Part shown: positions 38,908 to 47,977 of the stretch, one piece after another
How the letters are laid out: each line of letters starts with the position of its first letter
Position numbering within the stretch: position 1 is the first letter of the stretch
Source: Glycomyces arizonensis DSM 44726
Lineage (GTDB): Bacteria; Actinomycetota; Actinomycetes; Mycobacteriales; Micromonosporaceae
Assembly: GCF_000482705.1 (NCBI RefSeq)
Contig: NZ_KI519475.1
Span: forward strand, 74,550-138,549
Length of the DNA stretch: 64,000 nucleotides
Direction of reading: 5' to 3'
Program-made: the position numbers and the translations under genes
The notes under the pieces: model-generated
Told to the model about the DNA's origin: nothing
Seen by the model: the letters and a program-made list of their open reading frames with translations, nothing else
The model's database searches: none

Positions 38908-40305
38908 GTGAGTCTGCGACTGTACGACACCGGGACCCGATCCGTCCGCGACTTCCAGCCCAGGAAGAGCGGGGAGGTCGGCGTGTACCTGTGCGGGCTC
39001 ACCGTCCAAGGCCCGCCCCACATCGGCCACCTGCGCTCCGGCGTCGCCTACGACGTCCTCATCCGCTGGCTGCGCCGCTCGGGCCACCGCGTCACCTACA
39101 TCCGCAACGTCACCGACATCGACGACAAGATCCTCGTCCGCGGCGCCGAGCAGCACCGCCCCTGGTGGGCCATCGCCTACGAGAACGAGCGCAAGCTCGC
39201 CGCCGGCTACGCCGCACTCAATGTCGAGGCCCCCACCTACGAGCCGCGCGCCACCGGGCACATCCCGCAGATGATCGACCTCATCACCGAGCTCATCGAC
39301 CGCGGCCACGCCTACGCCACCCCCGCCGGGGACGTCTGGTTCTCCGTCGCCTCCTGGCCCGACTACGGCGAGCTCTCCCACCGCCGAGTCGAGGACATGC
39401 GCTCCAGCCCCGACGCGGGCGACAAGCGCGACCCCCGCGACTTCGGCCTGTGGAAGGCCCACAAGCCCGGCGAACCGGCCGACGCCGCCTGGACCTCCCC
39501 GTGGGGGCCAGGCCGCCCCGGCTGGCACATCGAATGCTCCGCCATGGCCCGCCGCTACCTCGGCGACGCCTTCGACATCCACGGCGGCGGCACCGACATC
39601 ATGTTCCCCCACCACGAGAACGAACTCGCCCAGTCCCGCGCCGCCGGGCTCGGCTTCGCGAAGTACTGGGTCCACAACGGCATGCTCAACCTCTCGGGCA
39701 CCAAGATGAGCAAGTCCCTGGGCAACATCCTCAGCGTCGAGGCGCTCGGCGAGAAGGGCTTCCGCCCCGCCGACATCCGCTACTACCTGACGACCGCCCA
39801 GTACCGCTCCCCGCTCGACTTCTCCGAGGCCGCCCTCGGCGAGGCCCAGAGCGCCTGGGACCGCCTGTCGAACTTCACCCACCGCGCCGCCGAGCAGCTC
39901 GGCCCCGCCGCCGCCCTCGACGGCCCCCTCGCCGAAGACTTCATCGCCGCCATGGACGACGACCTCAACACCCCGGCCGCCGTCGCCGTCGTCCACGACA
40001 CCGCCCGCGAGGGCAACGCCGCCCTCGACGCCGGTGATGACGAGGCCGCCGCCCGCGCCGCCGCCGCCGTCCGAGCTATGCTCGACCAGCTCGGCCTCGA
40101 CCCGCTCGACGAGCACTGGAGCGATCCGGCCGACGCGAAGCTGAGCGGCGTCGTCGACTCGCTGGTCGCCATCGCCCTCCAGCAGCGGACCGAGGCGCGA
40201 GAGCGCAAGGACTACGCCGCCGCCGATCGCATCCGCGACGAACTGGCCCGGGCGGGCGTGACCGTCAAAGACACCCCTCGTGGTCCCGTTTGGACGGTCG
40301 AATAG
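38908..40305 (+). CDS. cysS: cysteinyl-tRNA synthetase
   Basis: A 465-residue class I synthetase charging tRNA-Cys. Zinc and cysteine-binding residues are seen in [16 protein letters not shown] (HIGH at about 43-46), [13 protein letters not shown] and [16 protein letters not shown] is in [10 protein letters not shown] near residue 270. The C-terminal DALR-like helical region (about 320-465) is complete, which separates it from the shorter mycothiol ligase MshC. GTG 38908 is the natural start ([16 protein letters not shown]). The rRNA methyltransferase gene follows 47 bases later. Confidence 0.96.
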   Translation: MSLRLYDTGTRSVRDFQPRKSGEVGVYLCGLTVQGPPHIGHLRSGVAYDVLIRWLRRSGHRVTYIRNVTDIDDKILVRGAEQHRPWWAIAYENERKLAAGYAALNVEAPTYEPRATGHIPQMIDLITELIDRGHAYATPAGDVWFSVASWPDYGELSHRRVEDMRSSPDAGDKRDPRDFGLWKAHKPGEPADAAWTSPWGPGRPGWHIECSAMARRYLGDAFDIHGGGTDIMFPHHENELAQSRAAGLGFAKYWVHNGMLNLSGTKMSKSLGNILSVEALGEKGFRPADIRYYLTTAQYRSPLDFSEAALGEAQSAWDRLSNFTHRAAEQLGPAAALDGPLAEDFIAAMDDDLNTPAAVAVVHDTAREGNAALDAGDDEAAARAAAAVRAMLDQLGLDPLDEHWSDPADAKLSGVVDSLVAIALQQRTEARERKDYAAADRIRDELARAGVTVKDTPRGPVWTVE

Positions 40306-40352
40306 CCGCGTCCACAGGCACCGCCACCAACACCCACGGGGGAAGCACACAC

Positions 40353-41357
40353 ATGAGCAGCAGCAAGGGCGGCCACCCGAACCGCCGCAAGACGTCCAAG
40401 GCCGGACCCGCCAAAGGCTCCGGCGGCCAGAAGAAGGGCCTCGCCGGCAAGGGCCGCACCCTCAAGGCCGAGGACCGCCCCTGGCACAAGTCCTACACCG
40501 GCGACGACAAGCCCCAGCGCACCCAGTGGAAGCAGGCCAAAGAACGCGCCAAGGCCGCCTCCGAAGGCCGCTCCACCAACATCGGCAAGGCCAAGCCCAA
40601 GCGCGACCAGCGCCGCGACGAGGCCGAGATGCTCCTCGGCCGCAACCCCGTCCTGGAGGCCCTGCGCGCCCGCGTCCCCGCCACCGCCCTCTACGTCGCC
40701 TTCGGCACCGACCTCGACGAACGCGTCGCCGAATCCGTCCGCCTCGCCGGCAACCGCGACCTCCCGGTCAAGGAACTCTCCCGCCGCGACCTCGACAGGC
40801 GCACCAACAACGCCCTCCACCAGGGCATCGGCCTCGAAGTCGAGCCCTACGCCTACGCCGACTTCAAAGAGCTCCTCGCCACCGCCCAGACCAGCGGCAC
40901 CGCGCCGCTCCTGGTCGCCCTCGACGGCGTCACCGACCCGCGCAACCTCGGCGCCATCATCCGCTCCACCGCCGCGTTCGGCGGCCACGGCCTCCTCATC
41001 CCCTCCCGCCGCGCCGCCTCCGTCACCGCCGTCGCCTGGCGGGCCTCCGCGGGCGCCGCCGCCCGCCTGCCCGTCGCCAAGGTCGTCAACCTCGCCCGCA
41101 CCGTCAAGGCCTGCCAAGAGGCCGGGCTCATGACCATCGCGCTCGACGCCGCGGGCGACGCCGACGTCTACGACCTGCCCGTCGCCGAAGATCCGCTGCT
41201 CATCGTCGTCGGCGACGAAGGCAAGGGCGTCTCCAGGCTCGTCGCCGAGACCTGCGACTACCGCGTCGGCATTCCCATCGCCTCCGACGTCGAATCGCTC
41301 AACGCCTCCGTGGCCGCCTCCATCACCCTCGCCGAGGTCCAGCGCCAACGCCGCTGA
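40353..41357 (+). CDS. rlmB: RlmB/TrmH-type 2'-O-ribose RNA methyltransferase
   Basis: A 334-residue SPOUT-fold enzyme, probably methylating a guanosine ribose of 23S rRNA. Residues 1-85 are a lysine-rich disordered arm ([20 protein letters not shown]), longer than in E. coli. About 90-165 is the substrate-binding domain ([16 protein letters not shown]). The three SPOUT motifs follow: [28 protein letters not shown] and [15 protein letters not shown], the last forming the knot. ATG 40353 has GGGGGAAG upstream. cysS followed by rlmB is a common actinobacterial order. Confidence 0.93.
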   Translation: MSSSKGGHPNRRKTSKAGPAKGSGGQKKGLAGKGRTLKAEDRPWHKSYTGDDKPQRTQWKQAKERAKAASEGRSTNIGKAKPKRDQRRDEAEMLLGRNPVLEALRARVPATALYVAFGTDLDERVAESVRLAGNRDLPVKELSRRDLDRRTNNALHQGIGLEVEPYAYADFKELLATAQTSGTAPLLVALDGVTDPRNLGAIIRSTAAFGGHGLLIPSRRAASVTAVAWRASAGAAARLPVAKVVNLARTVKACQEAGLMTIALDAAGDADVYDLPVAEDPLLIVVGDEGKGVSRLVAETCDYRVGIPIASDVESLNASVAASITLAEVQRQRR

Positions 41358-41467
41358 ACCGCACGTGATCACCCCCAACCCCGACCCGGGGGCCGAGGCG
41401 CGGCCTGGACGCCGCCGCATAACCTGAAACGACCCTGCACACCACGTCTCCCGGAGCAGCCCTGACC

Positions 41468-44026
41468 ATGCCGGCCGATTACCTCCTCAGCGTCGACCTC
41501 GGTACCTCGCACACGGTCGCGGTGGTCATCTGGCCCGACGGCCGCACCCGCCCCCTCCTGTTCGACGGCTCCCCCGTCATGCCGTCGGCGGTGTTCCTCG
41601 ACGAAGCCGGCACCGTCCACGTCGGCCGCGACGCCGAACGGCTCGGCCCCACCGCGCCCGAACGGTTCGAACCCAACCCCAAACAGCGCATCGCCGACGG
41701 CACGCTCCTCCTCGGCGACCGCGAACTCCCCGTCACCGCCGCGTTCGCCGCCATCCTCGCCCACGTCGCCCGCGCCTGCACCGAAGCCGTCGGCCACCTC
41801 CCCAGAACCGTCATGACCTGCCCCGCCGCATGGAGCGAACAGCGCCGCGCCACCCTCTACGACGCCGCCGCCCAGGCCGGCTACCAGCCCGTCCAACTCA
41901 TCACCGAACCGGTCGCCGCCGCCCACTACTACACGACCCGCCTCTCCCACCCCCTCGACCCCGGCCAAGCCCTCGCCGTCTTCGACTTCGGCGGTGGCAC
42001 CCTCGACATCGCCGTCGTCGAACGCCACCGGGACGGCTCGTTCGGCGTCCTCGCCGACGGCGGCCTGAACGACCTCGGCGGCCTCGACTTCGACGCCGCC
42101 CTCGTCGCCCACATCGGCGAGACGGTCAAACAACGCGACCCCGACCTGTGGAAACGCCTCGAACACCCCACCACCGCCACCGAACTGCGCGACCGCCGCA
42201 CCCTGTGGAACGACGTGCGCGGCGCCAAGGAGATGCTCTCGCGCTCCTCGGTCGCGCCCGTCGCCGTCCCCGGCATGGAACAGGCCCTCCACCTCACCCG
42301 CGGCGAACTCGACCAACTCGCCCGACCCCTGCTCTCCCGCGCCGTCGGCGAGACCCGCCGCGTCCTCGACCTCACCGGCAAGCGCAGCGGCGACCTCGCC
42401 GGGCTCTTCCTCGTCGGCGGCTCCAGCCGCATGCCCCTGGTCGCCAAGGTCCTCCACGAAGAACTCGGCATCGCCCCCACCGTCCTCGAACAGCCCGAAC
42501 TGCCCGTCTCGGAGGGCGCCGCCGTCGCCGTCGACGGGCACGCGCCGCTCACCCCGCCGGTGATGTCCCTGCCCCCCACGCCGTCCCCGCTCGCCGCCAC
42601 GAGCCCGCCGTCCCCGCCCCCGGCCGACGAGACGACCTTCCCCCTCCAGATGCCCGGCGCCGACAAACGCCGCAAGAACAGGCGCAACAAGCTCATCGCC
42701 CTCGCCGCGGCCGTCGTGGTGCTCGCCGTCGCCGCCCCGCTGGCGTGGTGGTACTTCACCAACCCCTACGAGCAGCGGCCCTTCTACGACGAGCTGGCCG
42801 AGGTCGGCGACGTCATCCCGTACGCGGCCGAGATGAGCGGCACCGTGCAATCGGCGCAGATCCGCGGCGACAAAGCCGTGTTCGCCTACACCGTCACCGC
42901 CGACACGAGCACGGCCCTCCACGTGCTCGCCGTCGACGCCCGAACCGGCGAGCCGCTCTGGGACGGCGAGACCGTCCTCGACGGCGCCACCTGGGGGGAT
43001 TCCTTCTACGCCTCCGACGAACTCCTCGCCGTCACCGACAGCGAGACCACCGGCGGCCCCTTCACCCTGCACTTCCTCGACTGGGAGACCGGGGAGGTGC
43101 TGCGAACCATGGAGGACCTGCCTTCGCTGGAGTTCTCCCGGTCCGGTGACCACCTCGTCTCGGCCTGGAGCGACGGCAACACCGTCACCGTCTACGACAG
43201 CGCGGGCGAGGAGGTCCGGTCCTGGCAGGTCGGCGACGCCGAAGGCGGCATCGGCATCAGCCAGTGGGGCGTGGTCGGATCGAGCGAGTCCCTGGTCGAT
43301 CCGAACGGGGTGCGCGGCGACGGCCGCATCTGGGTGGTGACCGAAGACGGCGAGACCCACGTGTTCGACATCGAATCGGGCGAGGAGGTCGCCTCCAGGG
43401 GCATCGAGTCCGCCGAGGACCGCTACATCGCCTTCAACGGCCTGATATACGTGACCGAAGAGGAGTCCAACGGCTACTCGATCCACGTCTACGACATCGA
43501 CAGCGGGCTCGACGAGGTCGACACCGAACGCGTCCGGGAGGAGGAGGCCGGACTCTCCATCGACTGGGCGCTCCCCTGCGGCGAGGAGCGCCTGTGCGTG
43601 CGGGAGACCCACGAGAAGGACGAGACCGGACGGTACACCTTCCGCGTCTACGACGCCGGCGACGGCGAAGTGGCCCACCGCTTCGACGAGGAGGGATACT
43701 CCGCGATCTCACCGGTCGGCAACTACTTCCTGGTCGAGTACTTCGAGGGCGACGAACTCCGCACCCAGGTGTTCGACGACGACTTCAAGGCGGTCGGCGA
43801 GAGCAAGGAAGGGAGCTTCGGCGGCATCGACGGCGGCAGCGCCCTGGCCTACCCGCCCTCCTCGAGCGTCCTGAGCGAAGGCGACGTGATCGGCCTCGGC
43901 GTGCGCGACGGCACCCGCCACCTCCTGCGCGCCGGCCTGTCGGCCTACGACTGCGAGGCCTCCGACACCCACCTCGCCTGTCTCGTCGAAGGCGGCATGC
44001 AGATCTACGCCTTCCGCGAGGAGTGA
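41468..44026 (+). CDS. membrane-anchored Hsp70-like protein with extracellular beta-propeller
   Basis: An 852-residue fusion. Residues about 5-360 are an actin-fold Hsp70-type ATPase: phosphate 1 motif LSVDLGTSHTVAVV, VMTCPAAWSEQRR, connecting ITEPVAAAHYY, phosphate 2 FDFGGGTLDIAVVE and adenosine motif LFLVGGSSRMPLV. The DnaK peptide-binding domain is absent. A Pro/Ser linker (about 365-395) and a basic patch KRRKNRRNK lead to one membrane helix (about 408-430), with the ATPase inside by the positive-inside rule. Residues about 435-852 show repeated strands like PQQ or WD blades (VLAVDARTGEPLWDGE, LHFLDWETGEVLRTME, TVYDSAGEEVRSWQ), so a propeller outside the cell is likely. It may sense or signal across the membrane; substrate unknown. 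Confidence 0.88.
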   Translation: MPADYLLSVDLGTSHTVAVVIWPDGRTRPLLFDGSPVMPSAVFLDEAGTVHVGRDAERLGPTAPERFEPNPKQRIADGTLLLGDRELPVTAAFAAILAHVARACTEAVGHLPRTVMTCPAAWSEQRRATLYDAAAQAGYQPVQLITEPVAAAHYYTTRLSHPLDPGQALAVFDFGGGTLDIAVVERHRDGSFGVLADGGLNDLGGLDFDAALVAHIGETVKQRDPDLWKRLEHPTTATELRDRRTLWNDVRGAKEMLSRSSVAPVAVPGMEQALHLTRGELDQLARPLLSRAVGETRRVLDLTGKRSGDLAGLFLVGGSSRMPLVAKVLHEELGIAPTVLEQPELPVSEGAAVAVDGHAPLTPPVMSLPPTPSPLAATSPPSPPPADETTFPLQMPGADKRRKNRRNKLIALAAAVVVLAVAAPLAWWYFTNPYEQRPFYDELAEVGDVIPYAAEMSGTVQSAQIRGDKAVFAYTVTADTSTALHVLAVDARTGEPLWDGETVLDGATWGDSFYASDELLAVTDSETTGGPFTLHFLDWETGEVLRTMEDLPSLEFSRSGDHLVSAWSDGNTVTVYDSAGEEVRSWQVGDAEGGIGISQWGVVGSSESLVDPNGVRGDGRIWVVTEDGETHVFDIESGEEVASRGIESAEDRYIAFNGLIYVTEEESNGYSIHVYDIDSGLDEVDTERVREEEAGLSIDWALPCGEERLCVRETHEKDETGRYTFRVYDAGDGEVAHRFDEEGYSAISPVGNYFLVEYFEGDELRTQVFDDDFKAVGESKEGSFGGIDGGSALAYPPSSSVLSEGDVIGLGVRDGTRHLLRAGLSAYDCEASDTHLACLVEGGMQIYAFREE

Positions 44027-44118
44027 TCCGCGCCTCCGGCGGCGAATCGGTCAGCGCCGAAGTCGCCGCCGTGTCGAGTACAATCGTGGGGGTTTCGGCG
44101 CCTGTGAGGCGCTGACCT

Positions 44119-44195
44119 GCCGCCGTAGCATCAATTGGCAGAGCAACTGTCTTGTAAACAGTAGGTTAGGGGTTCGAATCCCCTCGGCGGCTCCA
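44119..44195 (+). tRNA. tRNA-Thr (anticodon UGU)
   Basis: The acceptor stem GCCGCCG (44119-44125) pairs with CGGCGGC (44185-44191), followed by U and an encoded CCA (44193-44195). The anticodon stem ACTGT/ACAGT encloses CTTGTAA with TGT at 44153-44155. The T arm GGGGT-TCGAATC-CCCTC is normal. The D arm is one base longer than usual. It reads ACA codons, which are rare in this GC-rich genome. Confidence 0.95.
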
Positions 44196-44229
44196 AGCCA
44201 CTGCACCCGCAACGCCTCCAAGGCACCGT

Positions 44230-44255
44230 GACGGCCGGGCGAGGACCCGGCCGTC
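44230..44255. terminator. terminator between tRNA-Thr and the sugar importer
   Basis: GACGGCCGGG (44230-44239) pairs with CCCGGCCGTC (44246-44255) around a six-base loop. Convergent genes lie on both sides. Confidence 0.7.
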
Positions 44256-44311
44256 GACGATGGGCGCACAGCGGGAACCGGCCGTGCCGCGAACGCGGAC
44301 GACCGCCTCGC

Positions 44312-45196
44312 TCAGCCCTTGACGGCTCCGATGATGACGCCCTTCTTGAAGTGCTTCTGCACGAACGGGTAGATGATGACCGCCGGGACGATCGCGATCA
44401 TCACGATCGCCATCTTCACCGCCAATGTCGGCGGCGCCTCGGTCAGTCCCGCCGCCTGCGGGAGCGGCGCCGATTCGACGACGTAGGTGCGCAGGACGAG
44501 CGCCAGCGGCCATTTCCCGGTGTCGTCGAGGTACAGGAACGCGTTGAACCAGTTGTTCCAGTAGGCCACCGCGTAGAAGAGCGTGACCACGGCGATCACG
44601 GCCTTCGACAGCGGGGTGACGATCTGCCACAGGATGCGGAACTCCCCGGCGCCGTCGATGCGCGCCGAGTCGAACAGCTCCTGCGGGATGTTCATGAAGA
44701 AGGCCCGCAGGACCACGACGTTGAACGCCGAGACGGCCATCGGCAGGATGATCGCCAGGTAGTTGTCGCGCAGTCCGAGGGCGCTCACCCACAGGTAGAC
44801 CGGGATGAGGCCGGGGAAGACCACGAACATCAGCAGGACCGAGAACAGGATCGTCTTGTGCCCGAAGGAGCCCGGCCGCGAGAGCGAGTAGGCGCCGAGG
44901 ACCGAGACGACCACGCTCAGGAGCGTGCCGCCCGCGGTGATCAGGAGGGACACCATGAGGGCGCGGAGGACGACCGGGTTGCGGAACATCTGCTCGTACG
45001 CCTCGAAGGTGATGCCGTCGCCGGGCCACACGACGAGGCCGCCGACGCGGTGGACCGTCTCGGCGCTGGAGAGGCTCGTGAGCGCGATCGCGTACAGCGG
45101 GAACAGGATCACGAGCATGATGAGCACGATGCTCACGCCCTTGGCGGCCCGGCCGGTGACGGTGGGCTTCTCTTCCCATGCGGCTCTTCTGGTCAT
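44312..45196 (-). CDS. carbohydrate ABC importer permease 2 (LplC/MalG-like)
   Basis: A 294-residue inner-membrane permease with six helices (first about 20-40, GVSIVLIMLVILFPLYAIAL). The EAA loop that contacts the ATPase is DSARIDGAGEFRILWQIVTPLS near residue 190, read in parts. The ending KHFKKGVIIGAVKG is typical of the LplC/YtcP subgroup that imports oligosaccharides from plant polymers. The start ATG 45196 overlaps the stop of the upstream permease by four bases. No ATPase gene is in the cluster, so a shared MsiK-type ATPase elsewhere is likely. Confidence 0.92.
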   Translation of the reverse strand: MTRRAAWEEKPTVTGRAAKGVSIVLIMLVILFPLYAIALTSLSSAETVHRVGGLVVWPGDGITFEAYEQMFRNPVVLRALMVSLLITAGGTLLSVVVSVLGAYSLSRPGSFGHKTILFSVLLMFVVFPGLIPVYLWVSALGLRDNYLAIILPMAVSAFNVVVLRAFFMNIPQELFDSARIDGAGEFRILWQIVTPLSKAVIAVVTLFYAVAYWNNWFNAFLYLDDTGKWPLALVLRTYVVESAPLPQAAGLTEAPPTLAVKMAIVMIAIVPAVIIYPFVQKHFKKGVIIGAVKG

Positions 45197-46179
45197 GATC
45201 GCGAATACACTCCTCGCTCGCCGAGCATGTGCGCGACCCTGTTGGCCGCGAGGATGAGGATGAGGCCGACGACCCCTTTGAACAGTCCCGCGGCGGCGCC
45301 GTAGTCGAAGTCGCCGACGCGGATGCCGCTGTAGTAGACGAAGGTGTCGAACACTTCGGACGCTTGTGATCCGACGGCGCTGCGCTGGAGGAAGAACTGC
45401 TCGAACCCGACGTTGAGCGCGTCGCCGAGGCGCAGGATGAGCAGCAGGACGATGACGGGCCGCAGCCCCGGCAGGGTGATGTGCCACAGGCGCCGCCACC
45501 GTCCGGCGCCGTCGACGGCCGCGGCCTCGTAGAGGTTCGGGTCGATCGCGGCGAGCGCTGCGAGGAAGATGATGGCGCCGAATCCGGCGTCCTTCCACAC
45601 CGCTTGGGAGGTGACGAGCAGGATGAACGTGTCGGGGTCGGTCATCCAGTCGATCCCGTCGAAGCCGTTCTGCCGCAGCGTCTGGCTGATGAGGCCCGCC
45701 CCGCCGAGCATCTGCTGGAAGATCGCGATGACGAGCACCCACGAGAAGAAGTACGGCAGGTAGACGACGCTCTGGAGCGTCGACCGCAGGCGCCCGGAGG
45801 TGATGGAGTGCAGCAGGAGCGCGAGCATGATCGGCACCGGGAAGTAGAAGACGACCTGGAACGCGGTGATCCCCAGGGTGTTGGTGAGGGCCCGGAGGAA
45901 GTCGGGGTCGGCGAAGAGGTGCTGGAAGTGGGTGAAGCCGACGATGCGGGAGCCGAAGATGCCGCCGGAGTACGGCTTGTAGTCCTGGAAGGCGATGATG
46001 TTGCCCAACGAGGGGATCCACCAGAATCCCCACACGAGGACCATCATGGGTGCGGCCATGATGAGCAGCGGCCAGTCGCGGCCGAGTCGGGTGCGCCAGT
46101 GCGTCTTGGGTTTCGCCGGGCGCGGCGCGGTGGGCTCCCCGGCCTCGGCGGCCGGGGAGACTGTCGTCGGGGCGGTCAC
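45193..46179 (-). CDS. carbohydrate ABC importer permease 1 (LplB-like)
   Basis: A 328-residue permease. After a polar N-terminus of about 35 residues (PTAPRPAKPKTHWRTRLGRD), six helices follow, the first WPLLIMAAPMMVLVWGFWW. The EAA loop reads YEAAAVDGAGRWRRLWHITL near residue 220. The LplB-type segment IAFQDYKPYSGGIFGS near 65 is present. GTG 46179 is inferred because the frame upstream belongs to the solute-binding gene and the four-base GTGA overlap with its stop is typical. Confidence 0.9.
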   Translation of the reverse strand: MTAPTTVSPAAEAGEPTAPRPAKPKTHWRTRLGRDWPLLIMAAPMMVLVWGFWWIPSLGNIIAFQDYKPYSGGIFGSRIVGFTHFQHLFADPDFLRALTNTLGITAFQVVFYFPVPIMLALLLHSITSGRLRSTLQSVVYLPYFFSWVLVIAIFQQMLGGAGLISQTLRQNGFDGIDWMTDPDTFILLVTSQAVWKDAGFGAIIFLAALAAIDPNLYEAAAVDGAGRWRRLWHITLPGLRPVIVLLLILRLGDALNVGFEQFFLQRSAVGSQASEVFDTFVYYSGIRVGDFDYGAAAGLFKGVVGLILILAANRVAHMLGERGVYSRS

Positions 46180-47843
46180 AGGAGGCCGTTGTCCTCGGCG
46201 ATCTTGGTGTAGTACTCGCGCGCCTCGTCGCCGACGTTGGCGCGCCAGTCGTCCACCAGTGCGGACCATTCGGCGACGTCTCTCTGTCCGCGGTAGATCT
46301 CGTGGTGGGCGTTGGTCATCGGCTCGTTCTCGGCGGCGAGGTCGGAGGGCATCTCGACGCGGAGTCCTTGGAAGGGCCGGTCGTCGAGGTACGGGGCGGC
46401 GTTGGTCTCCCAGGCGTGGTAGGCCTCGACGAGCCCGGGGTATTGGAACTTGAAGTTGGCGTTGGGCCTGCCGGAGAGGAAGAGGTAGGTGTTGGCGACC
46501 TCGGTCTGGCCCAGTTCGGTGCGCTGGGGGACGCCTTCGTCGTCGACTTCGAAGTGGACGCCTTGGACGCCGTCCCAGACGAGGTCCCATTCGACGGTGC
46601 CGTACGGCGCCGAGCACCAGTCGGCGACGCGGAGGCATTCCTTGATGCGCTCTTCGGAGAGGTCCTTCTTGATGAAGGTGAACATGCCCGCGGGGTCGTC
46701 GCGCCAGATGGTGGGCGTGCCGCCGGGCTCGGCGGCCATGGGGTCGATGGCCTGGAGGTCGAAGCCGTCGACGTCGCGGTAGGTGCCGAGCATCTCGTGC
46801 CAGGCGCCGAGGCCGTCCTCGTAGAACACGGCTTGGCCGGAGCCGATGAGCTCCTTGGCGTTGGTGAAGCGGTCGGCGACGTAGTCGGGATGGACGAGCC
46901 CCTTGTCGAAGAGCTCGCGGGTGTAGGCGATGGCGGCGGCGAACTCCTCGGTCTCGAATTTGTGGACGAGCTTGCCGTTGTCGTTGCGCCACAGTGTGGG
47001 GACGCCCATGGCCTCCTGGACGGTCTGGTCGATGCTGCCGAACGCCCACCGGCCGCCCGCGGGGTCGTTGACCTGTTCGGCGGCGGCCATGAGCTCGTCG
47101 AGGTCGGCGGGGTGCTCGATGCCGAGAGTGTCGAGGAAGTCCTGGCGGGCGAAGAGGGCGTTGGTGTAGGGGGCCCGCTCCCAGGGAATGCCGAGGAGGG
47201 TGCCGCCGAAGACGCCCATGGCCCAGGCGGCGGTGGGGTAGTTGGCCAGCAGCGGGTACTCGGCGACCTTGTCGCCCGCGAGGTACGGCGTGAGGTCGGC
47301 GAACAGCTCGTTCGCGGCCTCGGTGAAGTCGGAGAGCTTGATGATCTCCCAGCCGGGGATCTGGAACATGTCGGGGACGTCGCCGCCGGCGAGGGTGGTG
47401 GTGATCTTGTCGAGGTAGTTGTTGCCGTCGGCGATGTTGAAGCGGACGGTGCCGCCGAGGGCCTCGTTGACGGCGGTGAAGTACGAGTTGTCGGGGAGCC
47501 CGGGCGGCGCGGGGTTCCACAGTGGTGTGATGGCGGTGATCGCTTCGCCGGTGGTCATGGGCTTCTCGGCGACGGCCTGGACGGGTTCGGCGGGCCGGGA
47601 GAGGTAGCCGGGGGAGACGGTGCCGTCGGCCTCGCCGGGGAGGTCGGGTTCGACGGGGCTGGCGTAGGGGATGTTCTTGGGGAGCAGGTCGGCGAGCTCG
47701 TCGGTGCCCGCGGCGGTGCCTTCGGCGCCTTCGTCGAGTTCGGCGCAGCCGGCGAGGGAGGCGGCGACGGCGGAGGCCGCGCCGGTCTGGAAGAGCGTTC
47801 GGCGATTGAGGTGGAACGCCCGTGCGGCGCGGGGGTCGCTCAT
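46176..47843 (-). CDS. Tat-exported solute-binding lipoprotein of a carbohydrate ABC importer
   Basis: A 555-residue binding protein of the LplA/YtcQ size class. The N-terminus combines a twin-arginine motif (NRRTLFQTG at about 13-21) with a lipobox (LAGC near 32), so it is likely folded before export and lipid-anchored outside. Sugar-binding features include WNPAPPGLPDNSYFTAVNE and TLAGGDVPDMFQIPGWE near 110-150 and many aromatic residues. AAAGG lies before ATG 47843. It is the first gene of the operon with the two permeases. The actual sugar is not known; the nearby GH54 enzyme makes arabinose-containing products a possible but unproven ligand. Confidence 0.92.
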   Translation of the reverse strand: MSDPRAARAFHLNRRTLFQTGAASAVAASLAGCAELDEGAEGTAAGTDELADLLPKNIPYASPVEPDLPGEADGTVSPGYLSRPAEPVQAVAEKPMTTGEAITAITPLWNPAPPGLPDNSYFTAVNEALGGTVRFNIADGNNYLDKITTTLAGGDVPDMFQIPGWEIIKLSDFTEAANELFADLTPYLAGDKVAEYPLLANYPTAAWAMGVFGGTLLGIPWERAPYTNALFARQDFLDTLGIEHPADLDELMAAAEQVNDPAGGRWAFGSIDQTVQEAMGVPTLWRNDNGKLVHKFETEEFAAAIAYTRELFDKGLVHPDYVADRFTNAKELIGSGQAVFYEDGLGAWHEMLGTYRDVDGFDLQAIDPMAAEPGGTPTIWRDDPAGMFTFIKKDLSEERIKECLRVADWCSAPYGTVEWDLVWDGVQGVHFEVDDEGVPQRTELGQTEVANTYLFLSGRPNANFKFQYPGLVEAYHAWETNAAPYLDDRPFQGLRVEMPSDLAAENEPMTNAHHEIYRGQRDVAEWSALVDDWRANVGDEAREYYTKIAEDNGLL

Positions 47844-47977
47844 TTCGACGCCTTTCGTTGGGGGAGTGGGAGGTCGGCGAGTGCCGGTCGCGAGAGACCC
47901 GATTGACTTCGGTTAGCTGTATCAACAAATATAACTTTCCTGATTCAGCCGCGCAACTCCCGATTCATCCCGACCCC

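Noticed and set aside
40290..40352. Earlier start for the rlmB-type gene
   Set aside because: The extra 21 residues lack a ribosome site; ATG 40353 has GGGGGAAG at suitable spacing.
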